Counted from the first letter of the stretch, positions 8,610-18,666 are shown. The stretch is DNA of 35,404 nt from Comamonas jiangduensis (GCF_902829245.1 NZ_CADEPJ010000201.1:1-35404), one strand, 5' to 3'. A program made the numbers and translations. The notes: generated by a model not told the origin, from the letters alone.

Positions 8610-11229
8610 ATGAGTACACACAACACCCACAACGTCTACCGCAAATTCCTGCCCGGCACGGCTTTGCATTACTTCGATGCGCAAGCTGCTGTCGAAGCAA
8701 TTCAGCCCGGGGCTTGGGCCACATTGCCCTATACCAGCCGTGTGCATGCCGAAAACCTGGTGCGCCGCTGCGAGCCAGCCATCCTCACCGAATGTTTGAC
8801 CCAGATCGTGCAACGCAAGCGCGAGCGCGACTTTCCCTGGTTCCCGGCGCGCGTGGTCTGCCACGACATCCTGGGCCAGACAGCGCTGGTCGATCTGGCC
8901 GGTCTGCGTGACGCCATTGCCGACCAGGGCGGCGACCCTGCTGCCGTCAACCCTGTCGTTCCCGTGCAATTGATAGTGGACCACTCGCTGGCAGTAGAGT
9001 GCGGCGGATTCGACCCCGATGCCTTCCAGAAAAACCGCGCCATCGAAGACCGACGTAACGAAGACCGCTTTCACTTCATCGACTGGTGCAAGCGCTCGTT
9101 CAAGAATGTGGAAGTGATTCCACCAGGTAACGGCATCATGCACCAGATCTATCTGGAGCGCATGAGCCCTGTGATCCATGCTATCAATGGTGAAGCATAT
9201 CCAGATACGCTGGTCGGCACGGACAGCCACACCCCGCATGTGGATGCACTGGGCGTGATCGCTGTCGGCGTGGGCGGCCTCGAAGCCGAAAACGTCATGC
9301 TGGGCCGTGCATCGTGGATGCGCCTGCCCGAGATCATTGGCGTGCAGCTGACTGGCAAGCGCCAGAGCGGCATTACCGCCACCGATATCGTGCTGGCCCT
9401 CACCCAGTTTCTGCGCCAGCAAAAAGTGGTGGGCGCGTATCTGGAGTTCTTTGGTGAAGGCGCCCGCAGCCTCTCCATTGGCGACCGCGCCACCATCTCC
9501 AATATGGCGCCCGAATATGGCGCGACGGCTGCCATGTTCGCCATCGATGAGCAAACCATTGACTACCTGCGCCTCACGGGCCGCGAGCCTGCCCAAGTTC
9601 AGCTGGTCGAAACCTATGCCAAGCAGTCCGGTCTGTGGGCAGATGCGCTGAAAAACGCCGTCTACGAGCGCACGCTGCAGTTCGACCTGTCCAGCGTAGT
9701 GCGGAATATGGCAGGCCCCTCAACCCGCACGCCCGCCTGGCCACCAGCGATCTGGCCGCCAAGGGCATTGCCGGTGAATGGACTGAGCAAGAGGATCAGA
9801 TGCCCGATGGCGCCGTCATCATCGCGGCAATCACCAGTTGCACCAACACCAGCAACCCGCGCAACGTGATCGCTGCCGGTTTGCTGGCACGCAACGCCCG
9901 CAACCTGGGCTTGATGCGCAAGCCCTGGTCAAATCGTCGCTGGCCCCGGCTCCAAGACCGTGCCGCTATACCTGCAGCAGGCTGGCCTGCTGCATGACCT
10001 CGAAGCCCTGGGCTTTGGCGTGGTGGCGTTTGCCTGTACCACTTGCAACGGCATGAGCGGCGCGCTCTGCCCCTGCCATTCAGCAAGAGATCATTGATCG
10101 CGACCTCTACACCACGGCCGTACTCTCTGGCAACCGCAACTTTGACGGCCGCATCCACCCTACGCCAAGCAGGCCTTCCTGGCCTCCCCTGGTGGTCGCC
10201 TATGCGATTGCCGGCACCATTCGCTTCGATATCGAAAACGATGTGCTCGGCGTTTTCCAGGGGCGCGAAATTCGCCTCAAGGACATCTGGCCCAGCGATG
10301 ACGAGATTGACCGCGTAGCCAAGGCCGCCGTCAAGCCCGAACAGTTCCGCGCTGTCTATGAGCCCATGTTCACCATCCAGGCGGACAACGGCGCCAAGGA
10401 AAAGCACTGTACGACTGGCGCGCAATCGACCTACATACGCCGTCCACCTTACTGGGAAGGTGCTTTGGCAGGAGAGCGCACGCTGCGCGGGATGCGCCCG
10501 CTGGCCATCCTGCCTGACAACATCACCACCGATCACCTGTCGCCATCGAATGCCATCATGATGGACTCGGCCGCCGGTGAGTACCTGCACAAGATGGGTC
10601 TGCCCGAAGAGGACTTCAACTCCTACGCCACCCACCGCGGCGACCACCTCACCGCCCAACGCGCCACGTTTGCCAATCCCAAGTTGTTCAATGAAATGGT
10701 GGTGGACAACAACGGCAAAGTGCGCCAGGGGTCTCTGGCCCGTGTGGAGCCCGAAGGCAAGACCATGCGCATGTGGGAAGCCATCGAAACTTATATGGAG
10801 CGCAAGCAGCCCCTGATCATCATTGCCGGCGCCGACTATGGCCAGGGCTCGAGCCGCGACTGGGCCGCCAAGGGGGTGCGTCTGGCGGGTGTAGAAGCTA
10901 TCGTGGCCGAAGGTTTTGAGCGCATTCACCGCACCAACCTGATCGGTATGGGCGTGCTGCCTCTGGAATTTCTGCCCGGCACCACTCGCTTGACGTTGGG
11001 TCTGGATGGCACCGAAACCTATGACGTGATTGGTACGCGCAAACCGGGTGCCGAGCTGATGCTGCACATCTACCGCCAAACTGGCGCCCGCACCGAAGTG
11101 CCTGTGAGTTGCCGCTTGGATACAGCAGAAGAAGTCAGCATTTATGAGGCTGGCGGCGTGCTGCAACGATTTGCACAAGACTTTCTGGCTAAGAACTCTG
11201 AACAAAAAGAGCTTGAAGCCCAGGTTTAA
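8610..11229 (+). CDS. acnD: Fe-S 2-methylcitrate dehydratase AcnD (multiple frameshifts)
   Basis: AcnD is an aconitase-like [4Fe-4S] enzyme that dehydrates 2-methylcitrate to a methylaconitate, which PrpF then isomerises. The N-terminal half is intact (MSTHNTHNVYRKFLPGTALHY, then VGTDSHTPHVDALGV). The cluster cysteines appear in SCTNTSNPRN and FACTTCNGMSG. The C-terminal swivel domain has GADYGQGSSRDWAAKG. Between 9715 and 10190 at least six 1-2 base indels are needed (near 9720, 9926, 9947, 10070, 10160 and 10186). The protein resumes with conserved sequence each time. Restored length is about 873 aa, normal for AcnD. Confidence 0.88.
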
Positions 11230-11299
11230 TTAGCACGGGTAGCTATCAAAGACGATGGCTACTCACTCTTGGATAACGACCCTAACGCCAGAGACAACC

Positions 11300-12506
11300 A
11301 TGAGTGACAACCAGCGGTTTGCACCGCAAATCAAGATTCCAGCCACCTATCTGCGTGGCGGCACCAGCAAAGGGATGTTCTTTAAACTGCAGGACTTGCC
11401 CGAAGCAGCACAGCAGCCCGGCCCTGTGCGCGACGCCATTTTTTTGCGCACTCTGGGTAGCCCTGATCCCTATGGCAAGCAAATTGACGGCATGGGCAAT
11501 GCCTCGTCGTCCACCAGCAAAGGCGTGATCCTGAGCCGCAGCACGCGCCGACCACGATGTGGACTACGTGTTTGGCCAGGTCGCTATCGACAAGGCATTT
11601 GTGGACTGGAGCGGTAACTGCGGAAACCTGAGCGCGGCTGTCGGCCCTTGTGCCATCCATATGGGCTTGATTGACGCAGCCCGTATTCCACAAAACGGCA
11701 CCGCCATCATCCGCATTTGGCAGGCCAATATTGGCAAGACCATCGTGGCCCATGTGCCGATCACCGATGACCAAGTGCAGGAAACCGGCGACTTTGAGCT
11801 GGACGGAGTAACTTTCGCTGCAGCTGAAGTCCCATTGGAATTTCTGGACCCGGCTGACGATGGCGACGACGGTGGCTCGATGTTCCTGACAGGCAATCTG
11901 GTCGATCAACTCGACGTTCCTGGTGTTGGCAGCTTTGCTGTGACCATGATTAACGCAGGTATACCCACCATCTTCCTGAACGCCAAAGACCTGGGCTACA
12001 CCGGCTGTGAGCTGCAAGACGACATCAACAACGACGCCGAAGCGCTGGCCAAGTTTGAAACCATCCGCTCCCACGGTGCGATTCGTATGGGTTTGATCAA
12101 ACACCTGAGCGAAGCAGCCACGCGCCAGCACACACCCAAAATTGCCTTCGTCGCACCAGCCCAGAGCTACACCGCATCCAGCGGCAAGGCTATTGCCGCA
12201 CAGGACATAGACCTGGTCGTACGAGCTCTCTCCATGGGTAAGCTGCACCACGCCATGATGGGTACGGCCGCCGTGGCTATCGGCACAGCAGCAGCCATTC
12301 CCGGCACACTGGTCAATCTGGCAGCGGGCGGTGGCGAACGCCGTGCCGTTCGCTTTGGCCACCCAAGCGGCACGCTGCGTGTGGGTGCAGAAGCGCAACT
12401 CGTTGACGGTCAATGGCAAGTCACCAAGGCCTTGATGAGCCGCAGTGCGCGCATTTTGATGGAAGGCGCGATACGTGTGCCCGCATTGGTGCTGGAAGCC
12501 AAATAA
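11300..12506 (+). CDS. prpF: 2-methylaconitate cis-trans isomerase PrpF (one frameshift)
   Basis: PrpF converts 2-methyl-trans-aconitate, the AcnD product, to the cis form for hydration. It belongs to the diaminopimelate-epimerase-like fold. The N terminus IPATYLRGGTSKGMFF and the motif GNCGNLSAAVGP are typical, and the C-terminal part has FGHPSGTLRVGAE. The frame changes near 11545, where CGCGCC probably stands for CGCGCGCC, two bases short (ILSRSTRADHDVDYVFG when restored). Restored it is 402 aa, as expected. The gene lies 70 bp after acnD; acnD-prpF pairs are the usual substitute for prpD. Confidence 0.9.
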
Positions 12507-12516
12507 CAAACAAAAC

Positions 12517-12552
12517 AGGCTGTAGCACTTGATGCATAAGCGCTAGCCGCTA
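12517..12552. repeat. REP-like imperfect palindrome before prpB-like gene
   Basis: GGCTGTAGCACTT and AAGCGCTAGCCGCT form an imperfect inverted repeat around GATGCAT. The right half (AAGCGCTAGCCGCTAT) resembles the right arm between cydB and cydX (AACAAGCGCTGGCAGCTAT). It lies in the 66-bp gap between prpF and the lyase gene and would fold in the operon message. Confidence 0.5.
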
Positions 12553-12572
12553 TTAAGTTAAAGAGACATATC

Positions 12573-13431
12573 ATGAACCCCAAGCAACAACTCAAAGCCC
12601 TGGCTGACGCACGCCGCGGTGTCATCGTTCCCGGCGCTTTCAACGCTATGTCCGCCAAACTAATCGCAGATTTAGGCTTTGAAGCGATTTACGTCACCGG
12701 TGCAGGCGTGACCAATATGTGGTTTGGCATGCCCGACCAAGGTTTTATGGGTCTGGCCGATATCGCTGACCACACGGCGCGCATCCGTGATGCCGTGGAA
12801 GTGCCGCTGTTAGTCGATGCAGACACCGGATTCGGCAATGCCGTCAACACCTACCACGCCGTGCGCACGCTTGAGCGCGCAGGTGCCGACTGCATTCAGC
12901 TGGAAGACCAGGTCTCACCCCGCAGCTGCCTACTTCAACGGCAAGCAAGTCATTGAAACCAGCGAAATGCTGGGCAAGATCCACGCTGCGGTGGATGCCC
13001 GCCGCGACATCGGCACCCTCATCATGGCCCGCACCGATGCCGCTGCAGTTCATGGCTTTGAAGCCGCTATCGAACGCGCCCAAGCGTTTCAAGAAGCTGG
13101 TGCCGACATTCTGTTCGTCGAAGCCGTCACCCATGCCGAAGAAGTGCGCGCCCTGCCCCAGCGTCTGCAGGCACCCCAGTTGATGAACATGGTCATCGGT
13201 GGCAAGACCCCCATCCTCAACGCCGATGAGCTCGGACAGCTTGGCTTTGGCTTTGTGCTGTACGCCAACGCCGCCCTTCAAAGTGCAGTGGCTGGCATGC
13301 AAAAGTGCCTAACCCTGCTGCGCGATGAGCATAAAGTGGATGAAGATCCCGCCATCGTCACCCCGTTCCTAGAGCGCCAACGCCTGGTGAACAAGGACTT
13401 CTGGGATTCGCTGGAAAAGCGCTATTCCTGA
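12573..13431 (+). CDS. prpB: Isocitrate lyase/PEP mutase family lyase, likely PrpB role (frameshift)
   Basis: A member of the isocitrate lyase/phosphoenolpyruvate mutase superfamily. In this operon it should cleave 2-methylisocitrate to pyruvate and succinate. Mg-binding residues are visible in LLVDADTGFGNA and ADCIQLEDQV. The sequence is closer to the group often annotated as oxaloacetate decarboxylase-like than to classical PrpB. The frame changes at 12926-12931, exactly in the catalytic loop (KRCGH in methylisocitrate lyases). With two missing bases the loop reads S-P-R-S-C-x-Y-F-N-G-K, which keeps the length and the Cys. Restored length is 286 aa. No other prpB candidate is in the window. 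Confidence 0.75.
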
Positions 13432-13484
13432 CTCTCTGCCATAGGTTCTGAAGTCTGACTCGACCATCGCATGGTGCAGCAGAT

Positions 13485-14414
13485 CTACAGCAATTCGATC
13501 CCCGGTAGTGTTTTGAATGTGCTTTCGCGGGTAATACGCACGAAATCAGCCATCCATGGACGTTGCGCAACTTCTGGTGTGCTGGCCATGTACAAGTGCG
13601 CATGCAGTCCTTGTTTGCTCACTGGCTTGGCAGTGACATAACCTTTGTCCAGATAACTTTGCACTGTCCACATCGGTAATGTGGCAATACCGCGGCCACT
13701 CGCGACCAATTGCAACATGGCAACGGTCAGTTCACTGGTGCGACGGCCTGCGGGGGTGACTCCGGCAGGCATCAGCACTTGCCGCATGATGTCCAGCATG
13801 TCATCTGGAATCGGGTAGCTGATAAGCACTTCATCCGCAAAGTCCTGAGCCTCCAAGTAGCTGCGCTCCGCCAAATGGTGGTGCTTGGCTATGAGAGCCA
13901 GCATTTCATAGCGGAACAACGGATGGTAGATCACGGGGTCGTTGTCATCGGGCTCTCCCACGATGGCGACTTCTGCACGGTTTTGCAGAATCAGTGCCAC
14001 AGGGTCGGGGTGAAAGCCAGAGACGATGTCCAACTCCACATCAGGCCAACGCTGGCGGAACACATCCATGGCGGGCATCAGCCAGTCAAAGCAGGTATGG
14101 CACTCCACCACAATGCGCAGCGTGCCACCTCCACCTTGCGATAAGCGCAGCAAATCGCGTTCGGCTTGTTCAACCTCGGGCAGTATTTTTGCGCCCAGCT
14201 CCAGGATGCGTTCGCCAATGGCACTGAATTTTAGGGGGACGGACTTGCGCTCAAACAAGGGGCTGCCATAGCGCTCTTCCAGAAATTTGATCTGATGGGA
14301 GAGGGCGGATTGGGTCACATTCAGCAGCTGCGCAGCACGAGCCAAGCTGCCGGTTTCATGCAGGGCAGAGAGTGTCCGCAGGTGACGCAGCTCTAAAAAC
14401 GGGGAGAGGATCAC
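13485..14414 (-). CDS. metR: LysR-type regulator, MetR-like
   Basis: A 309-aa LysR-family activator. The N-terminal helix-turn-helix covers about residues 20-65 (GSLARAAQLLNVTQSALSHQIKFLEER). The effector domain has VECHTCFDWLMPAMDVFRQ, a signature of MetR, which responds to homocysteine. It is transcribed away from mesX, the usual arrangement for a LysR protein and its target, so it probably activates the mesX-fmn-mesD genes when homocysteine builds up. It converges with the prpB-like gene, with only about 50 bp between the stops. The reading frame is intact. Confidence 0.85.
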   Translation of the reverse strand: MILSPFLELRHLRTLSALHETGSLARAAQLLNVTQSALSHQIKFLEERYGSPLFERKSVPLKFSAIGERILELGAKILPEVEQAERDLLRLSQGGGGTLRIVVECHTCFDWLMPAMDVFRQRWPDVELDIVSGFHPDPVALILQNRAEVAIVGEPDDNDPVIYHPLFRYEMLALIAKHHHLAERSYLEAQDFADEVLISYPIPDDMLDIMRQVLMPAGVTPAGRRTSELTVAMLQLVASGRGIATLPMWTVQSYLDKGYVTAKPVSKQGLHAHLYMASTPEVAQRPWMADFVRITRESTFKTLPGIELL

Positions 14415-14566
14415 GGCAGTCTTTGGGTACGAAAACTCAACAACATTAGCTTACCTCAAGTCACACTGAAAAAAACTCGTTTTACTTCAAGATGTACTCT
14501 TCATAGCATTCATGCATTCCTAGGCACCGCCCTGTCCCAGTTGTGGTGCTTTTTTTGAAAGTTTGT
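14415..14566. promoter_or_regulatory. Divergent promoter region metR/mesX
   Basis: This 152-bp AT-rich gap separates the divergent regulator and mesX and must hold both promoters and the LysR binding site. The stretch ACTGAAAAAAACTCGT followed by TTTACTTCAAG carries spaced TGAA/TTCA half-sites of the kind bound by MetR, but the spacing is longer than the E. coli consensus. No exact operator can be assigned. Confidence 0.4.
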
Positions 14567-15607
14567 ATGTCTCTGAGTCGTTCTCTTTCTCCTAATGGCA
14601 TTGATGTAGCGGGCAATAGCTCCTTGTGCCCCGAATTTACTTTCAGCATTGATAAATTAATTTTTGATGAGGACTATCAACCCTCTGAAAAGACTCGCCT
14701 GACGACCAATTTTGCCAATTTGGCGCGTGGCGAAAATCGCAAAGAAAATTTGCGACGCACCATCAAGATGATGAACAATCGGTTCAATAGCTTGGCCTAT
14801 TTGGATAATCAGAATGGAGATCGCTATGCGATTGAATTAGAGATTATCTCTGCTGATCTGAAAATCAATCGGAAAACGCTTAAGAATCAGCTTCCATTGA
14901 TTGAAATATTGAAAACAAATATTTTCGACAATCAAACAGGTAAGTACATCGAAGGAAGCGGCGGTAACAGCTTTTCTTCATACGTTCGAGACTATGATTT
15001 CAGCGTTGTATTGAAAAATCATAACAAAAACAAAATTCAGTTTAGCGAGCCGGAGGGCTTTGGCGAATTGCATGGCAAGCTGTTCAAGCACTTTCTCGAA
15101 TCAAGCGCCTACAAAGAAAATTTCAAAAATAGCCCGCTGATCTGCCTGAGCATTGCAGCTGAAAAAACCTACTACCAGACAGGTGTAACCCACCCTGTAC
15201 TGGGCGTTGAGTACAAACAAGACCAACTTTCAATTACCGATAATTATTTCGCCAAGATGGGCCTGAACGTTCGCTACTTCATGCCTGCAAACAGTGTTGC
15301 CCCACTGGCATTTTATTTTATTGGCGACCTGCTGGCAGATTATTCAAATATGGAAATCATTGCTGCAATTAGCGTCATGGAAACGTTTCAGAAAATCTAC
15401 CGCCCAGAGATTTATAACGCCAATGCACCAGCAGCCATTCGTTTTCAGCCTAGCTTGAGGAATACCGACCACTCATTGACACGGATTTTCTACGATCGCG
15501 AAGAGCGTAACCAATTGGCTGTGAGCCAGGGCAAGCTGACGGAAGAATGGTTTATCAAACCCTACCAAAAAGTGCTTGAGCAATGGTCTGCGCATGTCCA
15601 GATTTAA
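14567..15607 (+). CDS. mesX: DUF1852 protein MesX, partner of core methionine synthase
   Basis: A 346-aa DUF1852 protein. The diagnostic N-terminal part reads FTFSIDKLIFDEDYQPSE, then RLTTNFANLARGENRKENLR and MMNNRFNSLA. MesX is needed for MesD-type methionine synthesis, which uses oxygen and does not use folate as methyl donor, according to published genetic work on these families. The chemistry is not settled; an oxygenase-like role has been suggested. ATG 14567 is preferred over the upstream start at 14543 because MSLSRSLSPNG leads directly into the domain. The gene is clearly AT-richer than mesD and the prp genes, a sign of different origin. An FMN reductase gene follows 55 bp later. Confidence 0.9.
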   Translation: MSLSRSLSPNGIDVAGNSSLCPEFTFSIDKLIFDEDYQPSEKTRLTTNFANLARGENRKENLRRTIKMMNNRFNSLAYLDNQNGDRYAIELEIISADLKINRKTLKNQLPLIEILKTNIFDNQTGKYIEGSGGNSFSSYVRDYDFSVVLKNHNKNKIQFSEPEGFGELHGKLFKHFLESSAYKENFKNSPLICLSIAAEKTYYQTGVTHPVLGVEYKQDQLSITDNYFAKMGLNVRYFMPANSVAPLAFYFIGDLLADYSNMEIIAAISVMETFQKIYRPEIYNANAPAAIRFQPSLRNTDHSLTRIFYDREERNQLAVSQGKLTEEWFIKPYQKVLEQWSAHVQI

Positions 15608-15662
15608 TGGTTCTACATCTCATGGTTGTGATTGTTGGATGCAATTTCATGAAAGAAAAATC

Positions 15663-16241
15663 ATGCGCCCACTGCGTTTAGTTGCAGTCTCTGGCGGGCT
15701 GCAGCAAAGCTCCAAGTCCACTGTTTTGGCCAAGCATTTGCTCAGTCTGGTTGCTAAGGCGGTACCGTGCGATGTACGTCTGATCAGCATCGGGCAACGT
15801 GTCCCGCAATTGGCAGGAACGATATTTCGCACGCAATTGCCAAGCTTGCTGGAGCAAGAACTTGCTGCCGTGGAGCAGGCAGACATCCTGATTGTGGCTA
15901 CCCCTGTCTTTCGTGGCGCCTACACAGGCATGTTCAAGCATTTTTTCGTCTTTATTAAACAGGATGCACTGGTCGATAAGCCCATCTTGCTGGCAGCCAC
16001 TGGCGGCAGTCAGCGTCACGCTTTGATGATTGATCACCAGTTGCGCCCTTTATTCAGCTTTTTTCAAGCGCGCACTTTGCCTTTAGGCGTTTATGCGACG
16101 GACACTGATTTTGCGGACGGCTGCCTTCGCAATGAAGCTCTGCTTGAGCGAGCCCAATTAGCCGTTGAAAAGGGATTGCCAATGATTGAGCTGGCATGCC
16201 GCGCGACGACTTGCGCTGACTTGGAAGCAGTGGCCGCTTAA
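15663..16241 (+). CDS. NAD(P)H-dependent FMN reductase (MsuE/SsuE-like)
   Basis: A 192-aa flavodoxin-fold reductase. It has the N-terminal phosphate loop (LRLVAVSGGLQQSSKST, residues 4-20) and the flavin-binding motif ATPVFRGAYTGMFKHFFVF, both as in MsuE and SsuE. These enzymes give free FMNH2 to partner monooxygenases. Lying between mesX and mesD on the same strand, it probably supplies reduced flavin to MesX; this is inference from position. The start could be ATG 15663 (MRPLRLVAVSGG) or ATG 15639; the shorter form fits the family N terminus. The stop is 71 bp before mesD. Confidence 0.85.
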   Translation: MRPLRLVAVSGGLQQSSKSTVLAKHLLSLVAKAVPCDVRLISIGQRVPQLAGTIFRTQLPSLLEQELAAVEQADILIVATPVFRGAYTGMFKHFFVFIKQDALVDKPILLAATGGSQRHALMIDHQLRPLFSFFQARTLPLGVYATDTDFADGCLRNEALLERAQLAVEKGLPMIELACRATTCADLEAVAA

Positions 16242-16312
16242 GAACTTCTGTCGCACTCACCGTACAGGCATACGGCCTTGCGGTGAGCCCCCCATTTTTA
16301 AAAGGAATCCTT

Positions 16313-17357
16313 ATGTTTGAGACATCTATTGCTGGCAGCCTGCCCAAACCCGAATGGCTTGCGGAAACCAACAAACTCTGGCCCAAGTGGAAAGCCGAGG
16401 GCCGATGCCCTGCTGCAGGCCAAGGCAGACGCTACTTTGCTGTGGATCAAGGCGCAGGAAGACGCGGGCCTAGACATCGTGTGCGACGGCGAGCAGTCGC
16501 GCCAGCACTTTGTGCACGGCTTTCTCGAAAAGGTCGAAGGCATTGACTTCGACAACAAGGTGACCATGGGCATCCGCAACAACCGCTACGACGCCATGGT
16601 GCCGCAGGTGGTCTCAGCTCTGCGCCTCAAAGGCCGCGTACATGGGTTTGAAGCCCAACTGGCACGGGCACACACCAAGAAAAAGCTCAAGTTCACCCTG
16701 CCCGGACCCATGACCATCATCGACACTGTGGCCGACCGCTTTTACGGCGACAAGGTCAAGATGGCCTTTGCCTTTGCCGAGCTGCTCAACCAGGAGGCGC
16801 TGGCACTACAGGCCGATGGCGTCGACATCATCCAGTTCGATGAGCCCGCATTCAATGTCTACATGAAAGATGCTGCTGACTGGGGCGTGCAAGCGCTAGA
16901 ACGTGCCGTGCAAGGCTTGAACTGCACGACGGCTGTGCACATCTGCTATGGCTACGGCATCAAGGCCAATACCGACTGGAAGAGCACGCTGGGCGATGAA
17001 TGGCGCCAGTACGAGACCGTATTCCCTGCACTGGCCCGCAGCAGCATTGACCAGGTGAGCCTGGAATGCATCAACTCCCACGTGCCACCTAATCTGATGA
17101 AACTGCTGGCTGGCAAAGATGTGTTGGTCGGCGTGATCGATGTGGCCAGCGATGTGGTCGAAACTCCCGAGGAAGTGGCCGGCGCCATCGCCCGTGCGCT
17201 GGAGTTTGTTCCCAAGGAACGTCTGTTCCCATGCACCAATTGCGGCCTAGCGCCCATGGGAAGGGACGTGGCATGGCGAAAGCTGAAAGCGCTGGCAGCA
17301 GGCACCCAACTGGCAAAAGAGCGGCTTGAATCGACCAGTGCTTTTAGACAATTTTAA
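16313..17357 (+). CDS. mesD: Core-MetE methionine synthase MesD (one frameshift)
   Basis: A 347-aa (restored) protein equal to the C-terminal catalytic barrel of cobalamin-independent methionine synthase, without the N-terminal half. It transfers a methyl group to homocysteine. Zinc ligands are visible: His and Cys in AVHICYGYG, Glu in VSLECINSH, and Cys in CTNCGLAPMGR. The start MFETSIAGSLPKPEWL follows AAAAGGAATCC. The frame changes at about 16400 (GAGGGCCGATGCC has one extra C), after which DALLQAKADATLLWIK continues normally. It completes the mesX-FMN reductase-mesD cassette next to a MetR-like regulator. Confidence 0.9.
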
Positions 17358-17385
17358 ACCACCAAGAGAGCCGGAACGGTGCAAT

Positions 17386-18147
17386 TCACTTTATCGAAAA
17401 CGCTTGATCAATCAGTGATTCCCCCTTTTCCATATCGCATTTGTCAAAAGCTTTTTCCGCGGCTTTCAAGAGCTTCACTCTTTTTGAGAATTCCTCCAAG
17501 TCCCTCCTCTTTGGAGGAGAGCGCATCAGACCGCCCATCGGATAGACCTGTTTATCAAATTTTTCTTTGACGATTTTCCGCAGCTCTCGCAAACACTCTC
17601 TAACGGGTAAGGGCTCCTTCAGTATTAGTCTATCCAGCAGCCACAACATACCTATTCCAGCTCGTCTAAAGATTGGCATCTGACCTGCTAGCTCAGCTCT
17701 GCGCATCGCACACGCCATAGCGCCCAAAGCCTCTGGAGATGGCTTCACCGCAAGAAGCCAAGGCACTTGCATCGTCAACTCAGAAAGCATCAACGCAGCT
17801 GATTCCTCCAATCCCTCTCCCGACAAAAGATATTCCGCCAACTCATCATGTGGCAGCTGCTTAGCGCATTCATAAATCTCTGATGGATAGAACTCTGTTT
17901 CTTCCAAAAGATACCAAACTGGCGTATAGAACCACCTCGATGTACCTGGATACAGGCGCTCGACTTCATCTACCCAAACAGCTTTTGGCTTTACTGCTCT
18001 TCTCTTGAATGGTTTCGATGACCCTTCGCAGTAGCTTCGCCACACACCAGTTGCATCTTTGAACTCATCGCCTAGCAAGTTGTTCAAGTGCTTTTCCAGC
18101 CGCGTCGGAGAAAACTCATCTACGGCAGCCGCGACACCATGGCCCAC
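17386..18147 (-). CDS. Hypothetical protein, 253 aa
   Basis: I do not recognise this protein. It is 253 aa, helical and charged, with no clear signal peptide or membrane segment and no catalytic motif that I can name. A Trp/Tyr-rich patch (RWFYTPVWYLLEE, about residue 70) and a Lys-rich C terminus are its main features. The frame is open upstream of ATG 18147, but no better start is seen. It diverges from the XRE regulator with 105 bp between them. Its stop lies 29 bp after the mesD stop in opposite orientation. It marks the start of the accessory island and may be cargo of the Tn7-like element. Confidence 0.65.
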   Translation of the reverse strand: MGHGVAAAVDEFSPTRLEKHLNNLLGDEFKDATGVWRSYCEGSSKPFKRRAVKPKAVWVDEVERLYPGTSRWFYTPVWYLLEETEFYPSEIYECAKQLPHDELAEYLLSGEGLEESAALMLSELTMQVPWLLAVKPSPEALGAMACAMRRAELAGQMPIFRRAGIGMLWLLDRLILKEPLPVRECLRELRKIVKEKFDKQVYPMGGLMRSPPKRRDLEEFSKRVKLLKAAEKAFDKCDMEKGESLIDQAFSIK

Positions 18148-18252
18148 GTTCTCGTTCTTAAGCGATCAAGATCACTCGTTTGTCTATTTGTCAAAGTGCT
18201 ATTTCCCTTCTTATGCAACTCTCTTTTTCCAAACTTGCAGGATGCTTAGTCA

Positions 18253-18666
18253 ATGAGCGTATCCAAACCTCCCTCATCCGTCGGAGAGATGCTGTATTGC
18301 ATACGGCAGGAGCTCGGCATTTCTCAAGCAGCTGCCGCGAATTTAATTGAAATATCAATCGGCTATCTAAGTGAAATTGAGAACGGCAAAAGGCCAACGC
18401 CATCACAAAAAACAATCCTAAAAATAGCGACAGGCTTGGCTCTCTCAGACAAGAAAAAAACAGATCTTCTGTCGCTTGCCACTGCAGAACGGATTACGGC
18501 ACATCTCCGCAAAACACTGCCGCCCGAAACCATCGACTTGATGATTTTCTTCCAAGTCTGGGCACCGCATATTGATCGCCAAACGTTAAACGAAATTAGA
18601 CAACACCTCTTCGAAGCGACTTCCAAACCTCGTGGCGGCCACAACGCGAATTACGGGGCGCACTAA
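18253..18666 (+). CDS. XRE-family helix-turn-helix regulator
   Basis: A 137-aa protein with an XRE/Cro DNA-binding domain at about residues 9-65 (MLYCIRQELGISQAAAANLIEISIGYLSEIENGKRPTPS). The C-terminal 70 residues are unassigned. It sits between the unknown 253-aa gene and tnsA. XRE repressors next to tnsA-type genes are known from other Tn7-like elements, including CRISPR-associated ones, where they limit transposition. Here that role is only inferred; no cas gene is present. A perfect 7-bp palindrome GCCCTTTAAAAGGGC (18674-18688) follows the stop, without a T-run. Confidence 0.8.
   Translation: MSVSKPPSSVGEMLYCIRQELGISQAAAANLIEISIGYLSEIENGKRPTPSQKTILKIATGLALSDKKKTDLLSLATAERITAHLRKTLPPETIDLMIFFQVWAPHIDRQTLNEIRQHLFEATSKPRGGHNANYGAH

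Noticed and set aside
9700-10200. acnD as a decayed pseudogene
   Set aside because: All six changes are 1-2 base indels, conserved cluster cysteines remain, and there is no nonsense codon in the restored frame. Sequence error explains it better.
14415-14566. Riboswitch (SAM or cobalamin) before mesX
   Set aside because: The leader is short and AT-rich with no conserved cobalamin-box or SAM-box stems. LysR control explains the arrangement.
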